Positions 1 to 20,056 are shown, numbered from the stretch's first letter. The stretch is 64,000 nucleotides of DNA from Nymphaea colorata (GCF_008831285.2 NC_045148.1:7693001-7757000), one strand, 5' to 3'. A program made the numbers and translations. Notes: generated by a model from the letters alone, not told the origin.

Positions 1-78
1 AGTTGCTACAGTCATTAGCGATGGAGCTATGATGCTTTTAATGATTACAGTTTAAAGTGTCAACCGGCAGCAGTGACT

Positions 79-106
79 TCTCTCTCTCTCTTTCTCTCTC
101 TCTCTA

Positions 107-150
<44 letters not shown>
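79..150. repeat. (TC)n then (TA)n compound microsatellite
   Basis: An interrupted CT run is followed directly by a long uninterrupted TA run. It is a compound dinucleotide microsatellite of the kind common in plant spacers, with no gene attached to it. Confidence 0.95.
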
Positions 151-155
<5 letters not shown>

Positions 156-1111
156 CTTTCTTTACGCTCAATTTGAGTGAGCGTTTTCTTGAGGACAGCA
201 CAGCTTTTTGTTTAGTAAAAAAAAATTTAAAAAAGGGAGGTTGAGACCTTCGACGCTCGACTGTCTTGAGTGTTTGGCGAGTGGGGAGGTGGCGCCTACC
301 TGCATCGTTGAGAAGAGAGAGGCCATCGCCACTGTTGGTAATGGCGGAGAGGAGGTGACGACTTATCTTTTCGTTTTTTTCTTCCTTTCATTGAGGGAGG
401 GACCGTTCACCAAGGGGAGGGCGGTGGCAGTGATGGGGAAGCAACGGCCTCCCCTTTTTGTTTTTGTTTTTTCTTTTATTTAAGGAGGCCATTGCCTCCC
501 TTGGCGCTGGCGACGACGTTTCATGTCCCATCGCCCTGCCTTCACCGAAAGTTCATAGAATGGCAATGGTTTATGCGGTTTTTAACATCGGTTCATGGTG
601 CATTTAGTTACGATTTTTAATATTTAGTCATTTATTGGGTGCAAAGTGGGATTTGATTCTTATATTGGCTGGTTGGCCCAATGGCAGACGCGAGAAAAAT
701 GGAGAACCCAGCGTCGTGGCGAAGCTACAATTTAACTCGTAATAAGAGATATTGGATTTCTTGCTAAATTTCCAAGCTGTTGCGTATCGACAATTCCACC
801 AAGATAAGGTTTTAACTTTTAAACATGGATAAAATGTTAACTTTTTCATGGTTTATTCAGACCCATTCAAATTAAATCCACAGCTGGTTTGAAATGTAGT
901 CCGCATAACATGGAAAGGTTCACAGTTACGATTAGTTCATCTTCATAAGGCTTTGGGTACCAAGAGAATGAGGGAGAGAAACATGTTTGAGAAAGTACAG
1001 ACGTGAAATTGACGTTCTTATTCTAGATCCTTCCAAATAAGATTGTAAAATATAAGGTTATTGAGTATTGATATGAAATTTAACCAGCGGCAAAGACGGT
1101 TTAAAGGGCCT
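151..1111. other. Spacer without recognised gene
   Basis: The 91-codon reading frame beginning near 208 is rich in homopolymers and resembles no family I know. I see no start context, splice pattern or protein motif that would support a gene here. Confidence 0.5.
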
Positions 1112-1690
1112 AAAGGGCGTAACGTAGCTGGTTGGACTGGTAGAATTAGGGCTGCATAATGAGCCGAGCCACTTCGAGCTTGACTAGAATTCGCTCATCT
1201 AAACTTGACTCATTTATAAATGAGTTGAGCTCGAGTTCAACTGTATGCTCAAAATATTAAAGAAGTCGAGTTGGAGCTATAAGAACTCTACTCATTTAAA
1301 TTCGACTTGGCTTGACTATATAATAGACGTTGAATTGTAATGAGAAAATAGTTAAATGTGTAACAACTAAGTGAGTTAAATGAGTTAGCAAGTTAAAAAA
1401 TGAGACATGTTTAACATAAATGAGTTAAATGAGTCAAGTTCAAACTTGATGTTGTATTGTCAACTCTTCCAGCTTGTTCTATCGAGCTGAACTGGAGTTT
1501 TCAGTGAGTCAAGCTCAAGTTTTATGAGTCAAGTCGAGCTCGAGCTAGCCCAACTCGAGCTTGACTCTGCTCATTTTCAACACTAGGTAGAATAGTGAAG
1601 GACCAGTCGTCGGTTCAATTCTCATGTACTCCCCTAGACTATAAACAGTGGGTGTGCGACGCTTAATTAACGGTTGTCCAGTTCCCCACT
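1112..1690 (+). mobile_element. tRNA-derived SINE split by a hAT insertion
   Basis: The sequence at 1121-1146 resumes at 1586 after the hAT element and its duplicated target. Joined across the insertion it shows a box A-like stretch (GTAGCTGGTTGGACTGG, 1124-1140) and a box B-like stretch (GGTTCAATTCT, 1612-1622) at roughly tRNA spacing. A related copy lies on the minus strand near 59.2 kb. The family name and the 3' end are unknown, and the right boundary is a guess. It could instead be a decayed tRNA pseudogene. Confidence 0.45.
1147..1585. mobile_element. Non-autonomous hAT-type element, 439 bp
   Basis: The element begins TAGGGCTGCA and is flanked by a perfect 8-bp direct repeat GGTAGAAT (1139-1146 and 1586-1593), the target-duplication length of hAT transposons. 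The interior is full of GAGCTCGAG / CTCGAGCTT motifs and GAGTTAAATGAGTTA repeats. The right end is more diverged than the left. It shares its terminal sequence and interior motifs with the element at 62.8 kb and the fragment at 21.2 kb. No transposase is encoded, so it would have depended on an autonomous relative. Confidence 0.85.
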
Positions 1691-4600
1691 TAGGTTCCAA
1701 AGCAAAAAACTGGTTGCGAAGTGGCCCAACGGGCTGAGGAGTCTGTTATACAAGTAGCATTTGGCACACTATTTCATCACAATGATGCTTGGAAAAGAAG
1801 GAAAAAGTGTCTTTATGTCAGAAGTGATTTAGTAACAAGGGAAGGAAATGATGACACTGGTAGAAGCGTTCGAATCAAAATAGGACTAAATTATGAAAAA
1901 GATAGCAATCTTTTGAGTGAGTAAGAGAAATATTTTATCTTACCACCTAGATGGAAGACAAAGCTTTCACCTAACCTTTCATTCACTTGGAGTACATGGC
2001 CTGTTTTGGGTGCTTTGGAAGTATCATTTCTACTGAACTTCAACTTGTTTATCAGGTAGCTCCTTATTTGCAGCATAGAGAGTTAACATTCTACGGATTT
2101 GAAATAGAAATCGACTGCCTAGCAGCTCCCATCCCATTCGTTGTGCCAATTCCCTCAAGGGCGAAAACGAAGGCGGTCTTCACAAGTTAGATGTGGTGAG
2201 AGCAGCTGTTTTGTGTATGTATGTGCATGGTGTAGTGAGATTGACCACTTTTGATAGTCAATCATAGAAAAGGAAACTTTTCACAAGGTACATTACATGA
2301 AATTAACAAGGTAGAGAAAAAAAAAACCAAGTATTTTTGCAATCGATGGCACCTTAAACTATTAATTATGGGTACCATTTTTTGGGAAAGGGTCACATGA
2401 GGAGGAGTGAAACATTTTCTTTTTAAGAAGTGAGAAGAATACAACATAGCTGGTCGAAATGGGGAACAAGTAAACGGGGTGTCCTCGTTTTGATTTCCGT
2501 TGGTGCTACTTCTTTGGGATACAAAAAAATGGAGATGCTCTGATGGGTTGAAGGCTGTCCACTGCCCACCCAGGTCTTGATGCAACCCAGGACCTTATAG
2601 GCAGGGGGAATGGAGGAGAGGGAGAAGGGGAGGGTCTCTTTTTGGCTCATTTCGGAGCAGCGGTTAATCTTCTGCTCATCTGAAGGTAAAACAAAGTTTA
2701 ACAGCAAGAAAAAAATCTAGGAAAATAATAAGAGAGGAAGAAGAAAAAGGAGGTGGGCAATGGTTGGGAGCCTGGCACATTAAACCATTTATCATTTATA
2801 ACTTATTGTAGGTGATACAATTGAAATTGGAAGAAAAAATGTTATAGCTACAGAGCATGGGCTTACTTTATTTTATCTATTATTTCTCAAAAGGTTCAAT
2901 ATGTTGATCCCACCATGTTGATAGTCGAAGAGCTGTAGAACCTGTACCTGTACCTTTTCCTTCTTTTTTTTTTTCAGTTGACAATCTTCATGTCATTCAA
3001 TTTTACAAGATCAAGCATTGAAGCCAGCGCATATATTGCTGATTATTTTGTGCGTATTTATTAACGATTTGCCAGTTAACGTGCATAGCTGGTTTGCACC
3101 TTCGAACATCCTGCTCTTCGTTTTCTGCTTGCATCAACGATTAGTTGTGAAGATGGGTTTGAATTTATGTGGAACCATGCCTTTTTGCAAATTCTCGGGC
3201 CTACCTTATCATAAGCATTGGGCGGCTTTAATGGCGATCTCTGATCTCTTATGGCCTTCTCCCATCCATAATTTCTTAACAGATCATGAAGCATCACTCT
3301 CGTGCTTGCATCCTCTGTCGTATCTGACAGACATTAAAAATTTTCTGCACTTCTTTAAATTGACTTTGTTTATGGTGATGAGTTGCCAACGTCTTGACTT
3401 CTCTTTTTCACCTGTTTGCTATTAAGCCGAACACTCCAAAGCCTGTGGGTGACTATGTTTTTAGTTTGATTTCTGTAAGTATTATTTTTTGAATTGCAAA
3501 TAATAACACATATAAAACTAGAGCTAAAGGTTGTACCATAGGATTACCCAAATCTCAATGCAGCTCTAAAACCCGGTGGTATGTGGAGGAAGCTTCGACC
3601 TCTCATTCGGGTGAGGAGATTTCCTCCTCCTCACCTTCAAACTAACATTCTAAGATGTAGGGGATCACTTGCAGTTACACTTATAGTTACAAGATTAGAT
3701 GGAAAAAAAAACTGATTTCTAAATAAAAAAATTTCTTCAACGAAGATTTAGATTAACGTTACCATTAATATACGGTCAATCTCTCACAGAATATAATAAG
3801 CTGGCAAATCGGAAAACTATGAAAGCCAACTAATCTTATACTTAGGGTTAATTGTGAGATTACCCTAGCTCGCAGCTCCCGTAAGCAAAACTCGTGAACA
3901 ACCTATCTCTGCTTTTCTTTCTTTTTCTTCTTCTCTTCTTCTTTTCAGTTGGTGTTGCTGCTGTCTCTTCATGCACAGATTGGAGACACTGCAGGTGTGC
4001 AGACTCTGAGCTGATCACGGACACCATTCGGCTGCCAAAAATCCTTCACTAACTAGATGTAGTAGACAACTCCTGCTAGGCAGCTGTCTAAAGTTTCACA
4101 CTTTTATCCGAAACAAGAAGAACCCATTTCATTTCTGCGAAAGCATCTTAATGAACGTGCTCAAAGCACTTCTTTTTTGTTTCTACTGTTTAGTTTCTAC
4201 GACGTACTTCTTAGCTCAAAAAAGTAAGATACTTTCAAGAGTTGACGATGTGGTCGAATATATAAACGGGTTCACATTCACCACTCAAGCAGATAACGTT
4301 GCCTGCCGGCTGCCACCATCAATGCCTTCTCATGAAAGGAAGAAAGTTGAACTGCGGCGGTGTGATCAAGGTCCCACACGACAGTAAGTTGCATTGAATC
4401 AGTTTCAAATGGATTCGAATTTTTAATCTACTTTTTTTCCCTACCTTTCCTTTCACTAATCTTAAAATGGAGACATGGTTGTGAAAAGAACGGAGAAAAA
4501 AAAAGGGAAAAAGGTTAGAATCTTGAATAGTTCCTTAACTAAGCGCCTCCTACCTAACATCAACCCGTGTGCTAGCTAACTCAAGTTCAACCTATGGAGT

Positions 4601-6093
4601 CACTACTAACATACTTGCAGGTGAATAAGGTTTTCCACGAAGCTTTCACTTAGGGTACAAGATTTACCTTCGGCACCTTAATGTACTAGTTCCACCTTGC
4701 TTCAACCTGAGCGTCAATTTTGCAGCACACAGAGTTGGAGACTTGAGAATTCGAAATGAAAATTGATTGCCTGTCAGCTGTTGCTCGATTCCTTCACAAC
4801 ATCATACTTGACATTAGTGCTTACTTTTGAAGCAAATAGCTTGCCCACCAAGTAAATTTTTCCAGCTACCATCCAACCAATTGTTAAGAGTTTTTGACCT
4901 ACCAATATTTAGAACAGGCTTTTTGTGTGTTGGGTAACTAAAAAAATCAGGGGGCGCATGGATGATATTCCAAAACCAACTTTTAAACATTAAAAAAATA
5001 GTTTTCTTTCTAAAAAGCCAATGCTACGAAAATGAGTTTCACCAAAACGAACTTGTTTTTCAACTGAGTGAATAAACCAGCAGGCCCCACAAACTTAGTT
5101 TTAAAAAACTAGTTTTCATATCGTATTTTCGTTGATGAAGTTCCAGAGTCAGCCAATGAACTGTAACTAAATAGGCACCTTAAGGCTTAAGATTTTATGA
5201 CTTCGACAAATTTCTATGTTTTTTTTACTGCCACGAGATAACATTGTCAAAATTTTCAATTTTCTTTTATTTGAAAAGAAGCATTTGATCCTGTAGAAGT
5301 TCCTTTTTTTTTCTTGACTAAAGAATATGCCATGCAATTAATATGATAATGACGTCACGTTAGATGCTCATCTCCATCTTAGCACTAACACGAAAAGTTA
5401 CCCACAGTACACACCTTGATTATCTTGAGCAAAATGAACAGACATAAGAACTTTGTGCTAGAATAGTTTCATGACAATGTTTTCATTGTCTGATTAAGAA
5501 GCTGATCGTCATGACTTCTTCACATCGCCACCACTCACTTTTTCCTTTGTGAAAGATCTACATGATGGTAAATAAAAGCAGTGCAGATACACAACCTATA
5601 TGAGGGGCACACTTTTCGTTTTTCCTGTCCTCTTTTCTCTTTCAATCTCTTTAAAAGATGAGAGATTTGAACCTTTTTAATTGTTTTTACGGATGTATGT
5701 TTTGTTTTCTGATAATTCTGTGAAGTAGTAAAAAAACACGGTTACCAGATTACTGCTTCCGATTTTTCAACGTTCCCCTCTTCCTTTTGAAATTGATTGG
5801 TTTCTCCTTTTACAAGTTGCGCGCCTTTGGATCACATCATTAACTTTTTCTTTCTGCTTCTGAATCATAAATGGCTTTCATTCAATTTTTCTTCATTTAC
5901 TGGCGCCTGCAAGTGGAAGGAGACTCCCTTTTCACGCTTTTTCCACGCCCCATATTGCAAATAAGAAATGGCTCAACTACTTCCCTCCCACTGCAAAACC
6001 ACACAGCAGCACCACTGCCATCTTCACTTGGCACAGAATAGAACACAACCAAGTTCATGAAATTTCAACTATCTCGACGGTCAATATCAGGTT
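1691..6093. other. Spacer with diverged internal repeats
   Basis: No convincing gene is present. Two segments (about 1930-2160 and 4600-4800) share short diverged blocks around the words GCAGCAYASAGAGTT and ATTGCCTGTCAGCTG-like sequence, suggesting an old dispersed repeat. The reading frames at 3018-3425 (+) and 3076-3297 (-) overlap and neither matches a family I can defend. Confidence 0.4.
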
Positions 6094-6180
6094 AGAGAGA
6101 GAGAGAGAGAGAGAGAGAGAGCAAGTTAAAACTGAAGAAGACGAAGAAGAGCAAGTTAAAACTGAAGAAGACGAAGAGAC
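6094..6180. repeat. (GA)n run plus 30-bp tandem duplication
   Basis: A GA microsatellite (6094-6121) is followed by two nearly perfect 30-bp copies (6121-6150 and 6151-6180) starting GCAAGTTAAAACTGAAGAAG. It lies about 330 bp beyond the stop codon of the glycine-rich protein gene, so it is probably 3' flanking sequence. Confidence 0.9.
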
Positions 6181-6505
6181 TCCCCACTCGTTTTTAATAG
6201 TATCTTTATAAACATATCCTCATATCCGGAGACACAAAGAAGAGCGCAGAGAAAGACTTACAGAAACACATACAATACAACCGTACTTCACAGCACAGTT
6301 GAACAAACCCTAAATACCACCGGTCAAGCCGCGACCAAAACCACCAAGCAGTATGTCGGTGACCGGAAAACCACCAAAAGTACGAGCTACGCACCAGATG
6401 TAACAAGAGAAACAGAGAGCGAGCAAGAGAGCGAGAGAGAGAGAAGTCATCCACAGCAAAACCCCAAAGACATCAAACGATTTCCAGGCAACCGAGCAAC
6501 CCCCC

Positions 6506-6967
6506 TCAGCAGTAGGCAATACACTTCTTCTTGCAGTCCATGATGCATCCGCCGCCACCACCGCCTTCGCCGTACCCCTTACCGGACCTGCTGTACGACC
6601 CGAAACAGCTCTTCGGGCAGACGAGCTTCTTCCTGTAGCACGGCCCGGGCACGTTGCACGTCACCGCCGAGCGGTATACGCCGTTCTTCGAGTACCCGCC
6701 CTTGGGCCCGCCGAACCCGCCACCGTACCCCCCGCCGATGATGCCGCTGCCCCATCCGGGTATCGAAAAGCCGCCTCCGGGACCGAAACCGCCCGGAATA
6801 CCGGCGAACGGGTCGATCCCCGCCATGTTGGGGTTGGGATTCTGGTACTGGCTCCCCTTCCTGAGCTCCTCCTCGAAGCCCCAGGCCGTCTCCTGCGACG
6901 CCGCTGCGGCGGCCAGGACGAGGAGGAGAGCAGCAAGACGGGAAAGGCTTGATCCTGTCGTCTTCAT
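6506..6967 (-). CDS. Secreted glycine-rich protein with eight-Cys tail
   Basis: Single-exon gene of 153 residues. Residues 1-24 form a signal peptide: a short basic N-terminus, then a Leu/Ala core ending in an Ala-rich stretch, so the product is probably secreted or cell-wall located. Residues 57-92 are glycine-rich. The C-terminal part holds eight cysteines (104, 110, 117, 121, 141, 145, 149, 153) spaced C-x5-C-x6-C-x3-C-x19-C-x3-C-x3-C-x3-C, with a second Gly run between the two groups and the ending DCKKKCIAYC. I recall unnamed plant proteins with this GPCxxKxLxCPxxC and CxxDCKKKC layout, function unknown. The GC-rich coding sequence is continuous and a TATA-like box lies just upstream. 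The complete signal peptide and the conserved C-terminus make the frame secure, but the function is not known. Confidence 0.85.
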   Translation of the reverse strand: MKTTGSSLSRLAALLLVLAAAAASQETAWGFEEELRKGSQYQNPNPNMAGIDPFAGIPGGFGPGGGFSIPGWGSGIIGGGYGGGFGGPKGGYSKNGVYRSAVTCNVPGPCYRKKLVCPKSCFGSYSRSGKGYGEGGGGGGCIMDCKKKCIAYC

Positions 6968-7014
6968 GGCCGTCGTCTGGTCAGTGCGAGGAAGGACACC
7001 GAAAGGTGGCGCTC

Positions 7015-7022
7015 TAAATAAA
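7015..7022 (-). promoter_or_regulatory. TATA-like box of glycine-rich protein gene
   Basis: Read on the minus strand this is TTTATTTA, about 48 bp before the start codon at 6967. It implies a very short leader of about 20 nt. It is the best TATA candidate in the vicinity. Confidence 0.45.
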
Positions 7023-7711
7023 GCATGGAAGTGGAAGGAGGGGCCGCATTTAAGGAGAGCAGATCGTACGATCTCGGCGAATTACAGTGGGAAACGATCG
7101 GACGTATCATGGCCGTTCACTTCTCCGTTAATTGGAGTTGATGGACGGGTGAGAAATTAGAGCATCTGTGAAGCGTCATTTGGACTGTGTCTTGTTAAAT
7201 TAATGGTGGGGGAGAGTTAGGAAGCAGTTGGGGGTCACACAATGGGCGAGGAGAAAGGAGAAGGGCCATTAATGAATGCTTCATGGCTGCACCGCAAGTT
7301 GAGACTTAACCTTTTTCTCTTTTTATTTAACGGATCGGATTTGTTCGTTTCTTGACCCGGATCTGGATCTGGATCTGATCATTTGGCTTCCATGATCAAC
7401 TTTGCAGGAATCTGATTCGGATCCGAGATGCTGATTTTGGATGAGTCTGAACTGGTGCTCACACTGACCTCAAAATATCCACCATGAAGTTGGTGTTCTT
7501 GTGACTTATAAAAAATGTGAAACTCTTCAGTTTTGGGCAAATTGAACTTGGTTTGGTTTGGTTTTGGAAAGAACAAATCTCAGTGCTAAGTCTAATGCTG
7601 GATCCCACCGGATGTTATACTCATTTACATCCCTAAATACAATTTGACCACTAGTTTTGCTTGTGTAGTAGGTTTGGAACCTTTAATGGTAGCCAGCAAA
7701 AAAAGAACATG

Positions 7712-7750
<39 letters not shown>

Positions 7751-8093
7751 AATCTTTTTTTTTTCGCAATCTAACCTTATTGATATGATCTTAAGAATAA
7801 GTTGATGTAAGTTGATGCAAAATAACTAAGTTGATCATTTGTTAAACTTTAATGGTGTTTTTATAATAAAAAAAGAAATGGTATTTGTGACATTATAATA
7901 AAAAAATTCAACATTTTTCATTAAAATAACTTGAATTAAAGAAGAAAGAGAAGCTAAGAATGTTTTGTAGAAAGAGTAGATGAGAAGAAAACATAACAAT
8001 TGTTTAAAACTAGCTAAATGATGCACTACATGCCACCAAATCTATTCCCTACAACTTATCCCATAGCTAGGATTAACCTTCCTCCCATCTAAG
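7023..8093. other. Promoter-side spacer with (TC)n run
   Basis: This is upstream sequence of the glycine-rich protein gene. It contains repeated GGATCTGGATCTG words near 7360 and a CT microsatellite at 7716-7747. I recognise no gene. Confidence 0.5.
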
Positions 8094-8272
8094 CATGGGC
8101 AGAGTCAAGAGACGCCCGCTAGGACCTTAGCCCCCCCTAAAAATTACATGTAAATTTTAGAAAATTTTATTTGTTTTATATAAAAAATTCAAAAGATGAT
8201 ATTTCGGTCCCTGTCAAAATTTGATAACTTTAATTTAGCCCCCATCGTGAAAAAATTTTGGCTCTGCCCCTG
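8094..8272. mobile_element. hAT-type MITE, 179 bp, GGGCAGAG ends
   Basis: Left end CATGGGCAGAGTCAAG and right end TTGGCTCTGCCCCTG form an imperfect terminal inverted repeat. The flanking 8-mers CATCTAAG (8086-8093) and CATTTAAG (8273-8280) match at 7 of 8 positions, as an aged hAT target duplication would. The interior is AT-rich and non-coding. Confidence 0.75.
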
Positions 8273-8573
8273 CATTTAAGCAATGAACTTCCACTTTGCG
8301 CTCGAAGGCTCCACTTTTTTAGCTTTTAAAGAGTACTGTGATGCCCATCCAGGTTGACGCATTGCCACCTCTGGTTTGGACCATACCACTAAAAACCCAG
8401 GGTTAGTCATGATTCATGGCTGCATGGACCCTCTTAATCTGAACTTGGTCACAAGCACGGCCAGATGTCCGATCTATCCTTCCTAGTTTTCTATGTGGAA
8501 TTCGGCGGCTTGACCTTCGAGATCCCTTGCTTGATGTTGGAAGGCCTATGAACTTCGCTACGATAACGGTGGA

Positions 8574-8744
8574 GCCAGAAATTTTAGCTGCAGAGTCACA
8601 AATCCAAATTCTTTCATGCTTGGAGGGACACCAATGTATGTATAAATAGTCAAATATTTGAAGACAACAACGTAAAAATTACAGTATTTTATAGAGCTGG
8701 TGTAGACAATTGCCCACACCAGACAACATGTGGCTCCATCACTG
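8574..8744. mobile_element. hAT-type MITE of the GGTGTGGGCA family
   Basis: The right end, read in reverse, is CAGTGATGGAGCCACATG and continues into the CTGGTGTGGGCAATTG block shared with the copies near 9.9, 40.1, 41.9 and 62.75 kb. The left end TAACGGTGGAGCCAG pairs imperfectly with it. The target duplication is no longer clear, so the left border may be off by a few bases. Confidence 0.6.
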
Positions 8745-9057
8745 GTTGCAAATGGATCAAATCTAGTGTAAGGATTCCTACAATTTTTTTCGTATCGGAT
8801 TCTATTCTAGCCAATCACGAATATATAGTGGAGATGACCTTCATGGGCCCTGATCTCCAAATTAAAGCATCATAAATGAGAATGAAAAGGGTGTCAAGTT
8901 GAAGACCATGAATAGTCGAAACCCCGCCATTCTATGCCTTGAATAAGGCTTTAGACTTGAATTTGAAGCTCAAATGAACATCCTTGTTTAAATGTGTATG
9001 AAAATCAACAATTTTAAAAGGATGTGTTAGTTGAGAACCTTAATCATTGAATTATGC

Positions 9058-9330
9058 TATGTTTGGATGGAGGGAAAGAGAGAGAAAGGAATCGCTGAAA
9101 AGAAAAAGAAAGGAAAGGAAAGAAAATGGAATAGAGAGGAAAAGGAGAAGAAAGGAAAGGGAAGGAAAGTCCATTCATTTCCCTCCCAATCTCTCCATTT
9201 TCGGAGGGATTGGATTATACTAAAAAATTCTTTCATTTCCCTTTCTTTTTCTTTCCTTCCCTTTGCACCTAAAGAAAGTTATTAGCTTTTCTTTCCTTTC
9301 TCTTCTTATTAACTACTCATCCAAACATGT
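9058..9330. mobile_element. Foldback MITE, purine/pyrimidine arms
   Basis: TATGTTTGGATGGAGGGAAAG on the left and the reverse complement of CTACTCATCCAAACATG on the right form inverted ends. The left arm is a long AAAGGAAAG purine tract and the right arm is the matching TTTCCTTTC pyrimidine tract, so the whole unit can fold back on itself. The reading frames across it are low-complexity artefacts. The superfamily is not clear because no target duplication is recognisable. Confidence 0.5.
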
Positions 9331-9516
9331 AAAAGCCTTTCTTCCATTCCTTTATCTCCCTCTCCCTCCATCTAAAGAGGATGTTAGAGAGCATGAAGCA
9401 ATGAAAGATAACTTACAAATTTTTCCAACTAATGGACACCATATAACTGGGATTTCTTGTATTGCATACATTTCTGAATAAGAACATGGCTACCAAGCAC
9501 CAAAAGTCATTGTCCC

Positions 9517-9712
9517 CAGGGGCGGAGTCAGGATTTTGTTCCGGGGCGAGCCAAATAGTTCAACCTCGATCTGGGTAAGGCCAAACTGAATCCAAATAAA
9601 AAAAATACATTGCACAACTAATAATTTTTTATTTTTCTAATGTATTTTTTTTTTAAGTTAGTTAGGGTGGAGCCATGGCCTAGGCACCCCCCCCCCCTTC
9701 CCTCCGCCCCTG
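9517..9712. mobile_element. hAT-type MITE, 196 bp, CAGGGGCGGAG ends
   Basis: It starts CAGGGGCGGAGTCAGG and ends CCCTCCGCCCCTG, a terminal inverted repeat typical of a widespread plant hAT MITE group. It is flanked by a perfect 8-bp duplication ATTGTCCC (9509-9516 and 9713-9720). The perfect duplication suggests a younger insertion than its neighbours. Confidence 0.9.
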
Positions 9713-9833
9713 ATTGTCCCTTGAAGAGGATCGTGCAACGGATGGCAGGAACTGGTAAGTTGTCAGTCTCCATTTCAAATCCTGAGGGTGTCAAATCTTT
9801 GTTGGTGCAAAAGGGACACTACTAACATGCAAG

Positions 9834-10010
9834 CAGTGGTGTAACCACATTGTGGCTGGTGTGGGCAGTTGTCCACACAAACCTCTTAAAAGTTTTTTTA
9901 TTTTTAAATAAAAAACTTAAATATTTATTCTTATATATATAAGTGCCCCACCACATTTGATTTTGTTTAAACAAGTGCTCTTTTAGCCAATTTTTCTGAC
10001 TTCGCCATTA
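9834..10010. mobile_element. hAT-type MITE, 177 bp, GGTGTGGGCA family
   Basis: It starts CAGTGGTGTAACCACATTGT and carries the GGCTGGTGTGGGCAGTTG block shared by this family. The flanks CATGCAAG (9826-9833) and TATGCAAG (10011-10018) match 7 of 8. The right end (TTCGCCATTA) is a diverged inverted copy of the left. Confidence 0.75.
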
Positions 10011-18039
<8,029 letters not shown>

Positions 18040-20056
18040 CCTCCCGCTTGTCCTCCACACTCTTCGCTCAGATGTTGATGCTCTCCCTCTCTCCGATGTG
18101 TGGCCTCAGACTCCTCCGGTCTTCATGTATTCGACATATTTGTCATCATGGTATCCATATATCTTAGGAAGTGCAGCGGCCCCATGATTGTTAGAGAGAA
18201 TACGTCGAGTATGACGGCATATCTGTTAAAGGATGATATAATATTTACGCCAAAAAAAAAATTAAATTTTCACTAAGTCGATGTTTTCTGAAAACTTTAC
18301 CTTTTCTAATCTGCAAACTACAGGAGTTTTTTTGTATGTTTTCTAAAGAAATAAAATTATATTATAAAACTAAAACATAAAGTTCCCCTGTCATAAGTTC
18401 TTGAAGGCTGCCAAATTTACCTATTATTGTAGATTTTTTAACATTGCCTGAAACCTCAATGGAATTGAAACTTGGGTAGTAGAGTTGTACTGCTTCCTTA
18501 GTTTTGTTACATTTAAATACTTTGAGAACATTAAATATGTCTCCTATCGCCAAATTTTCAAATAAAGATTACAGCTAAATTACATGTTAATTTGATGAAA
18601 AAAGAACAACTCCTTTCACAATTTGGTCATAGATTTTTCTATTTTTTAGAAGCATTTCATCAAAAAAATTTAAGAAACAAATTATTGCATATAATGTAAT
18701 ACTCCTGTTTTGCTGGAAATTGAAGTTATTTAATCTTTATCATTTTCATCATTTTATTGAAAAATTTATTTTGAAAAAATAAGCATGGGCCAGACCCCAC
18801 CGACCTGTGGGCTGTTTGAATACCATTTTAAGTTTCCCTTTTTTTAAATATAACGACAAGATGGGCGGCTTTGGTTCTTGACAATCCACGATTTCTAAAC
18901 GCTTCTTAATGTGGACAAAGTTAGCTGAGGTTGCAAACGGGTCGGTTTATCGAATTACGGACCTGAGTCGGGCCCATTTAGCCGGGTCGCATAGTGAAAA
19001 TTGGATCTGCCAGTTAATTAGATCTGGATCTGGTAAGTCTGGTTTTGGGTTCGAATCCAAAACCTAATACGGAAACCACTTGCTTTTATACGCTTAAGCT
19101 AGCCAAGACCCAAATTCAGTTCGACAGGACAAAGTTCGAATCCGAACTTGAATCCAGATCGGGTGTATTGAATTGTTGTGGATCTGGTGTTGCTGATTTC
19201 GTATTGGACCAAAAGGAGCAGTTTCCCGAGGAGGAAAAAAAAAATCACGGTTTTTAAGGTGGATGGTGGTGTCGATAGATAACTCTGACATCGTTTTTTT
19301 TTTTCTTTAGTAGATTATTTGACTTGATTTAATATTTAATAAAATTTTCATTTTAAAATATTTTTTATTTGACTACTAGTAATGAAAAATATCCCAACAG
19401 GAGGACACGCGATGCAGATTTGACTCGACTTTTTTTTTTCATTAAAAAAAGGTTGTGATACAAAAGAAAGTGTTTTTCAATTGAATTTTTTAATATTATT
19501 ATATTCATAAAGTTAAATAGACTATAGTTGGCAAACCCGTGATTCAGATTCAAATCGATGGATGATTCAATCGCCGAGCAAGTGATCGCCGAGCAAGTGA
19601 GTTGACTTGTCGATTCAATTGAGTTTTAAAATAACATTAATTGGGTGAGTTAGGAGAAGGGAAGGGCGAGTCTGGCCGAGTTAAGGGCAGACAGAGCCAA
19701 CCTTGAAAACATTCCGAGCCCATTCAAGCAATTCATGAGCTAAGTCAGCAAGTCAGCCAACTATGGGTCAAATGAGTCCAAGCAGGTCCAATGTACATGA
19801 CAATTGGCTGGTGAGACCAGACTTTGTCTACCCTCAACTCAGAGCTCTGTCTAAATGGATCCAGATTTAATTTGGATCCTTGCCTGAATTTCTTAAAACC
19901 AAACGTGGGTTTGGATCCTGATTTTCAGATTCGGGTGCTATATCAACTCGGGCATGGGTAGCGATTGGGACTTATTTTCTTTACAAGGAAAAAAAACCCA
20001 GGTGGGTAGTGGTTTGGATCCTTCTAAGCAGACCAAAGTTTATATTTATTGCTATC
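18040..20056. other. Upstream region of HAL2-like gene; spacer
   Basis: This is the divergent side of the phosphatase gene. It holds its 5' leader (about 18040-18130) and then AT-rich spacer. GGATCTGGATCTG words recur near 19020, as they do near 7360, pointing to a shared old repeat. No gene is supported. Confidence 0.45.

Noticed and set aside
3076-3297. Minus-strand frame with a MLHDLLRN stretch resembling the NB-LRR MHD region
   Set aside because: The similarity is one short word. No P-loop, kinase-2 or LRR is near, and the overlapping plus frame is equally open.
9031-9285. Lysine-rich frame of 84 codons
   Set aside because: It is a translation of the purine-rich arm of a foldback MITE.
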